Positions 1 through 5,409 of a stretch of DNA of 5,409 bases are shown piece after piece (positions within the stretch are counted from its first letter, which is position 1; each line of letters starts with the position of its first letter). The DNA lies in the NCBI GenBank assembly GCA_031283825.1, contig JAITAZ010000446.1, positions 1 to 5,409 on the forward strand, written 5' to 3'. This DNA comes from Planctomycetaceae bacterium. GTDB lineage: Bacteria; Planctomycetota; Planctomycetia; Pirellulales; Thermoguttaceae. The translations under genes and the position numbers were made by a program. Below the pieces are notes generated by a model that worked only from the letters and a program-made list of their open reading frames with translations, did not search any database and was not told the DNA's origin.

Positions 1-24
1 ACTTTTAAATGTGTTATTGCCGTT

Positions 25-46
25 ACCGTATGCTAAAGCATACGGT
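25..46. repeat. 9-bp stem-loop
   Basis: ACCGTATGC (25-33) pairs perfectly with GCATACGGT (38-46) around TAAA. It lies some 170 bases past the stop of the large lipoprotein gene and has no U-run on the minus strand, so its role is open. Confidence 0.8.
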
Positions 47-57
47 TAATAAAGTAC

Positions 58-91
58 TGTCCTTGCAGGACAATGAAAAATAAAATTGTCC
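58..91. repeat. Two overlapping, mutually exclusive hairpins
   Basis: TGTCCT (58-63) can pair with AGGACA (67-72), or GGACAAT (68-74) can pair with ATTGTCC (85-91); the shared GGACA prevents both at once. The likely cause is repetition of the GTCC word; a regulatory switch is not supported, because no gene follows within the window on either side in a suitable position. Confidence 0.55.
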
Positions 92-145
92 AGTAAAATT
101 ATTCCACTGATATATTACCGAATTTTTACCCGTCGCTATTTTGGG

Positions 146-162
146 AAACCGCTACGCGGTTT
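146..162. repeat. 7-bp stem-loop after the large lipoprotein gene
   Basis: AAACCGC (146-152) pairs with GCGGTTT (156-162) around TAC. It is the first strong stem after the stop codon at 217 in the direction of transcription. The bases that follow on the minus strand are CCCAAAATAG, not a U-run, so it could protect the transcript end but is not a standard terminator. Confidence 0.65.
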
Positions 163-216
163 TAATAAAATTTGAATTATTAGAGATTCCCATTTGTTTA
201 TTTGTAATATGAGCTT

Positions 217-1266
217 TTATTTTTTGTTGCTGTTATTACTATTATTGTTTTGGTTACTGTTTTTATCGACGCTAGAGCAGATTTCACAGGAACGTAAACC
301 ACAGCTGCATTCAGTTAAACGCGAAATATAATGCAAACTGTCATTACGATCCACAAATCCCACAACCGTCTTGTCAATGGTGATTTTTTGAGAAATAATC
401 CTTCCAACGTCAATGTCGAAAATCAACTCGCCCGACACATAATATTCTAAGACTTTCGCTTGAATCGACGGATCAATAGGCGTTAAAATTTGCGTGTCAA
501 ATTTTATCTTTGCCGCGCCGGTATGAATGCTTTCAAAAACATATCGTTGTTTCGCCGATACCTTTTTTACCTTGTCACTGTCAGAATTAAGCTGCACATC
601 AAGAGGAGGTAAATTAACCGTCCACGAATCGCCAACCGAAAGACTCTCTGACGGGAAAAAAATCACTATCCGATTTTCTTTGCTCTCGTCAGAATAAATC
701 CGAAGCGGAATCTTACGCCGAATCTCGCCTTGTACGTCAATCATAAAATGAGCCAACGAAACGCCAATCGTTCCTTCCAACGCCCTAAATTCTTTGGGAA
801 TTGTTTTGTCCCGACTGCTGTTATACTCCGCCAACTCTTGACCCGTTTGAATCTTTCGCGTATCAACTCCATCAATCCAATACTCAAATTTCGCAACATT
901 ATTCGCGTCAACTTCAAGTACTCGCCAAACTTTAGCCGACTTGCTATAAGTTTCTACAATCTCATTAGAACCTTTGATCGTCGTATCGACTTTAAGTTGC
1001 TGCACGACATTCCAACGAAAAATATCGCCAGTCTGAAATTTGTAACGAAAATTATATTTCTCCTTGACAACATCCGAATCGCCGCCGTTTGTAACAACAA
1101 CAGACGTCGTACTCGGATTTTTCAAATTGCTATTGCTACTTGGATCATTAGTTTGTTCAATCGGCGGCTTCGGTTCAATCGACTCCTCCGATCTATTGCA
1201 CGCACAAAATAACAAAACAAAAAATAGATTCAACCAAATCAAAATAATAATAATCAATTTTTTCAT
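217..1266 (-). CDS. Predicted lipoprotein, conserved planctomycete type (DUF6263-like)
   Basis: The protein has 349 residues and an unknown function; it is likely anchored in a membrane facing the periplasm or cell surface. It opens with MKK and a strongly hydrophobic stretch (residues 4-20) ending at FCAC; Cys23 is the probable lipidated residue, although Phe at -3 is not ideal. Residues 24-70 are a Ser/Asn/Pro/Thr-rich linker. Residues 71-315 form the globular part, rich in predicted beta strands (YKFQTGDIFRW, WRVLEVDANN, VGDSWTVNLP, FDIDVGRIISQ). From memory this order of motifs matches a family common in planctomycetes, probably DUF6263, but I could not search for it. The end is odd: Cys320, 322, 327 and 330 cluster as C-x-C-x4-C-x2-C, followed by an Asn-rich tail (335-349). 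The start is the ATG at 1266, which gives an intact signal peptide; no good Shine-Dalgarno precedes it (only A-rich sequence). Existence of the gene is near certain, the family name is moderate. Confidence 0.87.
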   Translation of the reverse strand: MKKLIIIILIWLNLFFVLLFCACNRSEESIEPKPPIEQTNDPSSNSNLKNPSTTSVVVTNGGDSDVVKEKYNFRYKFQTGDIFRWNVVQQLKVDTTIKGSNEIVETYSKSAKVWRVLEVDANNVAKFEYWIDGVDTRKIQTGQELAEYNSSRDKTIPKEFRALEGTIGVSLAHFMIDVQGEIRRKIPLRIYSDESKENRIVIFFPSESLSVGDSWTVNLPPLDVQLNSDSDKVKKVSAKQRYVFESIHTGAAKIKFDTQILTPIDPSIQAKVLEYYVSGELIFDIDVGRIISQKITIDKTVVGFVDRNDSLHYISRLTECSCGLRSCEICSSVDKNSNQNNNSNNSNKK

Positions 1267-1310
1267 TTTCTTTTTTTAATTTCTAATTGGAGTTTAATGT
1301 TCTAGTAGAA

Positions 1311-1393
1311 TTTTTGTAACGAAAAAAAGTAAGCCCCATCAGAGCGTAAGATTTTTCTTATGCGTGAACGATTACAAATTATCGTTACAAAAA
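1311..1393. repeat. Perfect 12-bp inverted repeat with a hairpin inside its loop
   Basis: TTTTTGTAACGA (1311-1322) pairs with TCGTTACAAAAA (1382-1393). Inside, GCGTAAGA (1344-1351) pairs with TCTTATGC (1356-1363) around TTTT, with one G-T wobble. It occupies the gap between the mutase stop and the start of the large lipoprotein gene, so it could end the mutase transcript or fold in the leader of the next gene. No proper U-run follows a stem on the minus strand, so an intrinsic terminator is not supported. Confidence 0.8.
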
Positions 1394-1452
1394 ATCAAAT
1401 ATCACAAATGAATGCCGACAATATAAAACAAAAATTACAGCTGAACAAACAT

Positions 1453-2688
1453 TTATCGAACCAATAGATTCATCATTTTCCATCCTTCTTTGAATGTGAA
1501 TTTTGCATTTTTTTCTGCGGATTTTTCGTTGTAACCGTCTTTTGTTTTGGACTTTATTATGTTGCTTCCCGCAAGCAACCAAGGCACGAATTCAGAAGTG
1601 TGAGTTTTATTCGCTACTGGAGTCGGATGATCCGGCGTAACTAAAATTCTCCATTCGTCTCCGCAATTTTTTAGCGATTCGTAAATTGGTTTTACAATAT
1701 GTTTGTCGATTTGTTCTAATGCGTAAATTTTTTTCTCGACATTTCCTTCATGTCCGGCTTCGTCTGTTGCTTCGATATGAACGCAAACTAAATCGTATTC
1801 TTTGATCGCATTGACTGCGTATTTTCCTTTTGCGGCGTAATCGGTATCAACGTAGCCGGTGATATTCGGAACAATAATATTTGTCCAACCGATAAGATTC
1901 GCGATTCCTTTTAATAAATCTACTGCCGTAATCATCGCGCATTTCATTTCGGGTTGATCAAATTGAACGCCGAAATTTGGAATAATCGGTTTCTGTCCTA
2001 ACCCCCAAAGCCATATTTGAGTCGCCGGCAATTTGCTCTCTTTGATACGCTTGATATTTACCGGATGATTCTCAAAAATCTTTTGTGATTCTTTCATCAA
2101 CGTTTGCAAAACTCTGCTTCCGTCTCCGGTTGGCGCGGCGGAATTTATTGGTTTATCTGCGTAATCGTGCGGCGGATAAGTCAACGTTGATTTTGAGAAT
2201 CGCGTTTTGCAATTACTCGCTATACACAAATTACGATAACTCACGCCCGAATGAAATCTAATCGGAATAGGCGACAACGGAACTAACTTTTTGTTAAGAG
2301 TCTCAATCAACTCCGCCGCTTCTTCCGACGCGATATGTCCGGCGGAAAAACTTTTCATCACCGGTTTAGTTTTATTAGAATTGTCGATTGTTACGAGATT
2401 ACATCGAATCGCCCAATCGCTATCGCCGAGTGAGATATTTTGAGCCGCCGCCTCAATCGGCGCGCGACCTGTATAATATTTTTTCGGATTATAACCAAGC
2501 AACCCAAGCGTCGCGACATCTGAACCGGGCGTCATCTTTTTCGGCACATATAAACTCGTGCCAAGTAATCCTTCGCCCGCAAGCATGTCGAGCGTCGGAG
2601 TCGTCGCATAAGACATAGGCGTAACGCCCCCAAGAGATTCAATCGGCAAATCCGCACAACCATCTGGAATTATCAAAACACACTTCAT
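1453..2688 (-). CDS. apgM: Cofactor-independent phosphoglycerate mutase, archaeal (ApgM) type, or ThrB2-like homoserine kinase
   Basis: This 411-residue cytosolic metalloenzyme belongs to the alkaline phosphatase superfamily. ApgM interconverts 3- and 2-phosphoglycerate in glycolysis and gluconeogenesis; a bacterial sister group is a proposed homoserine kinase. Visible signatures: Asp9 in the N-terminal IIPDGCADLP metal-binding motif; Ser56 in TPGSDVATLGLLGY, the likely phosphorylated nucleophile; GRAPIEA at 74-80; RCNLVT at 95-100; HIEATDEAGHEG at 304-315, with metal ligands Asp309 and His313; DHPTP at 353-357; and HTSEFVPW at 363-370, with His363 as ligand. Length is normal for the family (about 400). 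No key residue appears lost. I start at the ATG at 2688 because MKCVLIIPDG is the canonical N-terminus; the frame stays open upstream to 2802, but that stretch runs into a repeat and looks non-coding. No Shine-Dalgarno is visible before the ATG. It lies alone between two repeat-bearing gaps, with no threonine-pathway neighbour here to settle the subfamily. The gene symbol is provisional for that reason. Confidence 0.93.
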   Translation of the reverse strand: MKCVLIIPDGCADLPIESLGGVTPMSYATTPTLDMLAGEGLLGTSLYVPKKMTPGSDVATLGLLGYNPKKYYTGRAPIEAAAQNISLGDSDWAIRCNLVTIDNSNKTKPVMKSFSAGHIASEEAAELIETLNKKLVPLSPIPIRFHSGVSYRNLCIASNCKTRFSKSTLTYPPHDYADKPINSAAPTGDGSRVLQTLMKESQKIFENHPVNIKRIKESKLPATQIWLWGLGQKPIIPNFGVQFDQPEMKCAMITAVDLLKGIANLIGWTNIIVPNITGYVDTDYAAKGKYAVNAIKEYDLVCVHIEATDEAGHEGNVEKKIYALEQIDKHIVKPIYESLKNCGDEWRILVTPDHPTPVANKTHTSEFVPWLLAGSNIIKSKTKDGYNEKSAEKNAKFTFKEGWKMMNLLVR

Positions 2689-2770
2689 CGAATTTTCAAA
2701 AAAAAATAAACAAAATTTACAAGTAATATATCGTAGAATTATTTTATTTTTTATTAGTCCCGCAGAGACA

Positions 2771-2811
2771 ACCCGTGCATAACCGTAGATGTAGCGAAGC
2801 ATAACCTACGG
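2771..2811 (-). repeat. 41-base hairpin repeat, copy 1 (inverted to copy 2)
   Basis: On the minus strand this reads CCGTAG, a middle containing GCTTCGCTAC, then CTACGG and GGTTATGCAC overlapping it. The six-base stem is CCGTAG (2783-2788) with CTACGG (2806-2811). It matches copy 2 at 2926-2966 in inverted orientation without gaps, the shared core being GCTTCGCTACA and CGGTTATGCAC. No coding sense is apparent. Confidence 0.8.
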
Positions 2812-2847
2812 ATCAAAATCTTCACAATAATCAAGCCCCGTTTATGG

Positions 2848-2892
2848 CGACACTATGAAATTGATTTATCGTTACAATAATTCATAGTGTCG
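2848..2892. repeat. Perfect 12-bp inverted repeat with 21-base loop
   Basis: CGACACTATGAA (2848-2859) pairs perfectly with TTCATAGTGTCG (2881-2892). The loop 2860-2880 is AT-rich and can close further through ATTG with CAAT. It lies midway between the mutase and small lipoprotein genes and has no U-run after it on either strand. Confidence 0.88.
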
Positions 2893-2904
2893 TCCCTGCG
2901 GGAC
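2892..2904. repeat. Small palindrome GTCCC-TGC-GGGAC
   Basis: A perfect five-base stem with a three-base loop directly follows the 12-bp inverted repeat. A worn relative, GTCCC-GCA-GAGAC, lies at 2757-2769 at the other side of the repeat cluster, so this is probably a recurrent module of the genome. Confidence 0.7.
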
Positions 2905-2925
2905 TTTCGGTTTGTGGGACGTTTA

Positions 2926-2966
2926 CCAGCGGTTACGCTTCGCTACACCGCCGGTTATGCACATGT
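2926..2966 (+). repeat. 41-base hairpin repeat, copy 2
   Basis: This is the inverted partner of 2771-2811. Its stem is CCAGCG with CGCCGG, which has one mismatch. Two of its base pairs differ from copy 1 on both sides in a way that keeps pairing (T-A to G-C and A-T to C-G). With copy 1 it brackets a 114-base stretch containing further palindromes. Confidence 0.8.
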
Positions 2967-2982
2967 CGCCCCATGCGGGGCT
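2964..2982. repeat. TGTCGCC/CGGGGCT module with a GCCCC-ATGC-GGGGC hairpin
   Basis: GCCCC (2968-2972) pairs with GGGGC (2977-2981). The ends TGTCGCC and CGGGGCT recur inverted at 2834-2852 (AGCCCCG...GGCGACA). The partner order crosses that of the 41-base repeats, so the cluster is a mosaic rather than one nested cruciform. Confidence 0.65.
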
Positions 2983-2993
2983 ATCATAAATTT

Positions 2994-3258
2994 GTAACCG
3001 TTCACGGATTTTTTATTTTTTATCGCAAAATTAAAACGCGAATAGTTACAAATTAACAAATGTAGAGACACAATGCCTTGCGTCTCATTGTTCGATCAAA
3101 AGCTCACCGATATAGACGCAAAGCATTGCGTCTCTACATTGGGTTTAGCAATTTAAAAACGCTAAAAGTCCCTAATAAATTGTTACAACGCAAAATCAAA
3201 AATAAATTTTCCGAATAATATTACATAATTCAGAATTTAAAAATCCGTGAACTGTTAC
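2994..3258. repeat. 265-bp segment bounded by 20-base inverted repeats
   Basis: GTAACCGTTCACGGATTTTT (2994-3013) and the inverted copy at 3239-3258 differ at one base. The segment between has no gene and contains a second inverted repeat (3059-3140). Outside, TAAAT occurs on both sides (2987-2991 and 3259-3263), but the left copy is two bases away from the repeat end, so a target-site duplication is not convincing. It may be a short non-autonomous element. Confidence 0.7.
3059..3140. repeat. Long inverted repeat whose arms are themselves hairpins
   Basis: The arm 3061-3085 (begins TGTAGAGAC, ends GCGTCT) matches the inverted 3114-3138 at 23 of 25 positions, with two more pairing bases outside. 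Each arm folds alone: AGACGCAA with TTGCGTCT around AGCA on the right (perfect), and a nine-base stem with one A/C mismatch on the left. The palindrome type TGTAGAGACGCAA/TTGCGTCTCTACA resembles dispersed repeats I recall from several bacterial phyla; that comparison is from memory. Confidence 0.87.
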
Positions 3259-3352
3259 TAAATGACAAATTTTCTTCCCGCAAGTGTCCCGCTAATATTT
3301 TCTATTGACCGCTACCAATTTTTTACGCGATTTGTACAAGACGGTTTATTGT

Positions 3353-3877
3353 CTATTGCGTGAATGTTTTTGGGTCTGTAATTTCAATAGCAACATTTCC
3401 GCCGTTTTCTGGAACTGTAATTTTCAATGGAGAAGTCGCGAGATTTTCACATATTGCTGGTACAAGTTTCATTTTGGCAACCTCTGCTGATATTTTTTTA
3501 ACTTGTTTCTCGGATTCTTCTTCGTTTAATTTTTGCCATTCTTCTTTTGTTAAATCTGAAGGAACTTTGGGGCGATGCATTAACGTTCCTTTGAACGTAC
3601 CGCTCGGCGATCCGGTCTTGGAATATGAGTTGATTGACGTTTTCATTAACGCTATGCCGTCTGCATTTGTTGTTGCGTTTACATGATATTTTGCGTCTGC
3701 ATCGTCGGAATACAACCAAACCGCTACGCCTTCTATCGGTTTTCCATCATGTTGAATTGTTACGCTAAACTTAACCAGTTTTGTCGGAAAACCATCTGGA
3801 ATGTTAGACGAACAACCTCCAATAGCAATTAAACCTAACGCAAATAAACAAACAAATTTCTTAATATGGTAATTCAT
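3353..3877 (-). CDS. Small lipoprotein with Ig/carboxypeptidase-regulatory-like domain
   Basis: The protein has 174 residues, is exported and lipid-anchored, and its exact role is unknown. Residues 1-21 are a signal peptide with two lysines (6-7) and a hydrophobic core; the lipobox I-G-G-C makes Cys22 the lipidated residue. Residues 35-80 look like a transthyretin or carboxypeptidase-regulatory beta-sandwich, with VTIQHDGKPIEGVAVWL, then TTNADGIALMKT. After TGSPSGTF (88-95) comes a charged, probably helical stretch (LTKEEWQKLNEEESEKQ, 109-125), then LATSPLKITV (146-155) and a final beta strand. From memory this plan is common in small planctomycete lipoproteins encoded next to DUF1559 genes, and a DUF1559 gene does lie just upstream on the same strand. 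The ATG at 3877 is supported by a strong Shine-Dalgarno. The stop is TAG. The repeat element at 3913-4170 separates it from its neighbour, so it may need its own promoter. Confidence 0.93.
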   Translation of the reverse strand: MNYHIKKFVCLFALGLIAIGGCSSNIPDGFPTKLVKFSVTIQHDGKPIEGVAVWLYSDDADAKYHVNATTNADGIALMKTSINSYSKTGSPSGTFKGTLMHRPKVPSDLTKEEWQKLNEEESEKQVKKISAEVAKMKLVPAICENLATSPLKITVPENGGNVAIEITDPKTFTQ

Positions 3878-3882
3878 AAAAA

Positions 3883-3891
3883 TCTCCTTTT
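3883..3891 (-). promoter_or_regulatory. Shine-Dalgarno site of the small lipoprotein gene
   Basis: Read on the minus strand this is AAAAGGAGA, with GGAG about six bases before the ATG at 3877. It is the only strong ribosome binding site in the window; neither of the other two complete genes has one. It therefore decides this start and suggests translation initiation differs between the genes. Confidence 0.85.
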
Positions 3892-3970
3892 ATTTTTAAT
3901 TGTTAAAATAATTGTAATCATTCAGTAAATAGACTATCTTCGATTGGGAAAGAAACCTTTGATTGGGTAG

Positions 3971-4009
3971 GCGACCTTTCGCCGAAAGGTCGCGTTGCCG
4001 AAGGCAACG
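3971..4009. repeat. Paired hairpins in the left arm of the 258-bp element
   Basis: Two adjacent perfect palindromes are visible. The first pairs GCGACCTTT (3971-3979) with AAAGGTCGC (3985-3993) around CGCCG. The second pairs CGTTGCC (3993-3999) with GGCAACG (4003-4009) around GAA; the two share the C at 3993. On the plus strand the second is followed by TTTAATTAAATT, which is not a clean U-run, so I do not call it an intrinsic terminator. Either hairpin could still slow transcription between the flanking genes. Confidence 0.85.
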
Positions 4010-4072
4010 TTTAATTAAATTAATGCCTAGAATGATGTTTTAACAAAAATTATTAGCGTTAATCTAATTTAT

Positions 4073-4113
4073 CGTCGGCAATAGCCGACGCGCCCTTTCG
4101 GCGAAAGGTCGCC
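4073..4113. repeat. Paired hairpins in the right arm of the 258-bp element
   Basis: This is the inverted counterpart of the left-arm hairpin pair. CGTCGGC (4073-4079) pairs with GCCGACG (4084-4090) around AATA. The neighbouring GCGCC...GGTCGC palindrome (4090-4113) keeps its stem apart from one mismatch. Compared with the left arm, two base pairs of the smaller stem have changed on both sides at once (T-A to C-G and C-G to G-C), so pairing is preserved. Confidence 0.83.
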
Positions 4114-4154
4114 TACCTGATCAAAATTCGCCTACCAGATCAAAGGTTGCCTAC
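4098..4154. repeat. Three tandem 19-bp units in the right arm
   Basis: Read on the minus strand, three consecutive 19-base units each begin GTAGGC: at 4154-4136, 4135-4117 and 4116-4098. The first two share GTAGGC, TTTGATC and a final G; the third diverges into the hairpin after GACCTTT. The left arm holds the same three-unit register at 3929-3947, 3948-3966 and 3967-3985, with its outer two units much more worn. Confidence 0.75.
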
Positions 4155-4209
4155 ATACTGAATAATTACAAATAATACGTTCACAGTTATCGATCTTGTA
4201 ATTATCTGA

Positions 4210-5409
4210 TCACGGAGGCGTTGCGGTTTCTCCGCCGTTTGCCGAGCCTAACGCGCCCCAAACTCCCCAAGGAGAAGCACCGCCGCTTTCACATGATTTA
4301 AAGATTCTAGTAGCTTCCGTTTCGCCGTTTGTAAGCGAATTAATCGTCTCCGAAATGAAACGAACAGAACCGTCGCCAAATGTACAATTCACGCCGCCGG
4401 TATGATTACTTGAAGGCGGCGAAACATTTGCGCCTCGCGTATTTGTTACTATAGAGGCATGTTTATTGGGCGGCATTACAGTACATAATCCAGTAACGGC
4501 AGAAGCGCCGGACGCCCATTGAACTCCCGGACAGTTATACCATGACGTGCCAGGTTGAGAAGCAAAGTTACTCGATAAAGCACTTTCCCAAGCTTGTTGA
4601 CATTGCGATCTCGTCAGACCTATAGCGCCTGATTCTGTCATAGGTTTTATCAAGTCGTCGCTGGAAATTCCCAATTCTGCGGTAGGATTAATATATCCTT
4701 TTTTAGGATCTGAGCTATGTTCTCCTCTACGTGAAACGCCAACTCGTTCCGAAAAAATAATCGTGTTAGACGTTCCATCAGAAATAGATTCTATTGATTT
4801 TTTTATTTCATTAGCGGCAAATGCGGAACGAGGATTATCAGCTTCATATTTAACCGTTAAATCTGTTTCATCCCATGAAAAAATACGCGGCGGGTCTGTC
4901 GAACCTACGTAATTTGATGGTCTCAATCTAACATTGAACATTGTGTCTCCGTAAACTGGATTGTAACTGTGCCGACCTGAATAATTCTGCGATCCGTCCG
5001 CATTTGTATTTTCCAGCCAAAGTTCAATTCCGGTATCAGCCGGACACATAAGCGGCGCAAGATTTGTCTGAACGGGCCACCAATCATATTGGATTATTGG
5101 ACCGCCATCAGGAGTCGTGCCGAAAAATGATTGATAAGCCGCCTCTTGTTCGTAAAAGGGGCATAATCCGAATAAAATCCCGAATCTACGTTGACCGGCA
5201 TGAGCCGGATTAGGGTGATACGTGGTATTGGCGGCAGGGAATCCTCCATTTGTGTCGTGGAAGTTATGACATGCAAGTCCAAGTTGTTTAAGCTTGTTAC
5301 TGCATGACATACGTCTTGCCGCTTCTCGCGCCGCTTGAACTGCCGGTAAAAGTAACGCTATCAAAACTCCGATAATCGCGATTACTACCAGTAATTCAAC
5401 AAGCGTAAA
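4210..5409 (-). CDS. DUF1559 pseudopilin-like protein, 5' end cut off by the window
   Basis: The visible part is 399 residues, with the frame still open at the window edge. It begins [16 protein letters not shown], the N-terminal helix of type IV pilin-like proteins. In this family a glycine directly before the Phe is the prepilin peptidase cut site, so only a short leader (about 6-15 residues) should be missing. The family's [15 protein letters not shown] follows at residues 22-36, then the long variable DUF1559 region, [14 protein letters not shown] at 209-222, and the C-terminal His336-x9-Asp346-Gly347 motif ([16 protein letters not shown]). The end [13 protein letters not shown] is also typical. 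The protein is predicted to be exported and possibly assembled into or attached at the cell surface; its real function is unknown and planctomycetes carry many paralogues. The TTG at 5364 should not be taken as the start, since it would remove the pilin signature. The stop is TGA. The small lipoprotein gene lies downstream on the same strand, across a repeat element. Confidence 0.96.
   Translation of the reverse strand, partial: FTLVELLVVIAIIGVLIALLLPAVQAAREAARRMSCSNKLKQLGLACHNFHDTNGGFPAANTTYHPNPAHAGQRRFGILFGLCPFYEQEAAYQSFFGTTPDGGPIIQYDWWPVQTNLAPLMCPADTGIELWLENTNADGSQNYSGRHSYNPVYGDTMFNVRLRPSNYVGSTDPPRIFSWDETDLTVKYEADNPRSAFAANEIKKSIESISDGTSNTIIFSERVGVSRRGEHSSDPKKGYINPTAELGISSDDLIKPMTESGAIGLTRSQCQQAWESALSSNFASQPGTSWYNCPGVQWASGASAVTGLCTVMPPNKHASIVTNTRGANVSPPSSNHTGGVNCTFGDGSVRFISETINSLTNGETEATRIFKSCESGGASPWGVWGALGSANGGETATPP

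Larger units (their letters stand above)
2689..3352. other. 664-bp gene-free gap filled with palindromic repeats
   Basis: I see no convincing gene, tRNA or structured RNA of known type here. The part next to the mutase gene (2689-2756) is AT-rich and should hold its promoter, although no convincing -35/-10 pair can be named. From 2757 to 3258 most of the sequence belongs to inverted repeats listed separately; the last 90 bases are AT-rich trailer of the small lipoprotein gene, with CCCGC occurring twice around 3277-3292. Confidence 0.7.
3913..4170. repeat. MITE-like inverted-repeat element, 258 bp
   Basis: The two ends are inverted copies of about 97 bases that align without gaps over the first 90 positions, with 68 identities by my count. 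The termini are TGTAAT...ATTACA, followed inward by ATTCAGTA. The best-kept block is 3966-3995 against 4088-4117, 29 of 30 identical. The middle (4010-4072) is AT-rich and has no gene. AATAAT occurs directly outside both ends (3907-3912 and 4171-4176) and may be a target-site duplication, but such AT-rich words recur by chance. There is no transposase, so if mobile it would be moved in trans. It sits between the DUF1559 gene and the small lipoprotein gene and fills nearly all of that 332-bp gap. Confidence 0.75.

Noticed and set aside
730..1212. 160-codon plus-strand open frame
   Set aside because: It lies wholly opposite the large lipoprotein gene, has no recognisable domain or signal, and its composition fits an antisense shadow.
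1322..1363. Intrinsic terminator for the mutase gene
   Set aside because: A hairpin (1344-1363) and a T-run on the minus strand (1328-1322) exist, but 15 bases separate them, too far for a standard terminator.
2725..2730. TATATT (minus strand) as -10 box of the mutase gene
   Set aside because: No -35-like sequence lies at a proper distance, and such words are expected by chance in AT-rich DNA.
2689..2802. 38-codon upstream extension of the mutase reading frame
   Set aside because: It is in frame and open, but the family N-terminus starts at MKCVLIIPDG, and the extension runs through AT-rich sequence into the 41-base repeat.
2987..3263. TAAAT direct repeats as target-site duplication of the 265-bp segment
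   Set aside because: The left copy is separated from the inverted repeat by two bases while the right copy abuts it, and the word is AT-only.
3360..3686. 108-codon plus-strand open frame
   Set aside because: It is antisense to the small lipoprotein gene, which has a signal peptide, lipobox and Shine-Dalgarno.
4117..4154. 19-bp repeats as the start of a CRISPR array
   Set aside because: The units are directly adjacent with no spacers, only three in number, diverged, and mirrored in the other arm; no cas gene is present.
5362..5364. TTG as start codon of the DUF1559 gene
   Set aside because: The frame continues upstream through [14 protein letters not shown], the defining N-terminal helix, so the start lies beyond the window.

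Overview
The window carries four protein genes, all on the minus strand, separated by gaps full of palindromic repeats. The best guess for the host is an AT-rich member of the Planctomycetota. The main evidence is the DUF1559 protein at the right edge: a pseudopilin-like N-terminus (FTLVELL...), then [12 protein letters not shown], and a C-terminal H-X9-DG motif. This family is greatly expanded in planctomycetes. A small lipoprotein of a type often found beside DUF1559 genes, and a large lipoprotein resembling a conserved planctomycete family, support the same assignment. The lineage call is inference from protein character, not from a marker gene.

Layout in the direction of transcription (right to left): (1) 5409-4210, DUF1559 protein, 5' end cut by the window edge; (2) 4209-3878, a gap almost filled by a 258-bp MITE-like inverted-repeat element (3913-4170); (3) 3877-3353, small lipoprotein with an Ig/carboxypeptidase-regulatory-like domain and a clear Shine-Dalgarno; (4) 3352-2689, a 664-bp gap without a gene, packed with nested and mosaic palindromes; (5) 2688-1453, an archaeal-type (ApgM-like) cofactor-independent phosphoglycerate mutase or its proposed homoserine-kinase relative; (6) 1452-1267, a gap with a long-loop inverted repeat; (7) 1266-217, a 349-residue lipoprotein with an unusual cysteine cluster and an Asn-rich tail; (8) 216-1, a trailing region with three small hairpins.

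The DUF1559 protein and the small lipoprotein are both predicted to be exported and probably form a functional pair of unknown role. The mutase is cytosolic metabolism and looks unrelated. The large gaps and repeat islands suggest separate transcription units rather than one tight operon.

I see no defence system, transposase, CRISPR array, tRNA or rRNA, and nothing that amounts to a new multi-gene system. The most interesting signal is non-coding. Two unrelated repeat families each occur as two inverted copies in which the hairpin bases differ but base pairing is kept by paired changes. This suggests selection on, or a copying mechanism that preserves, a folded DNA or RNA structure.
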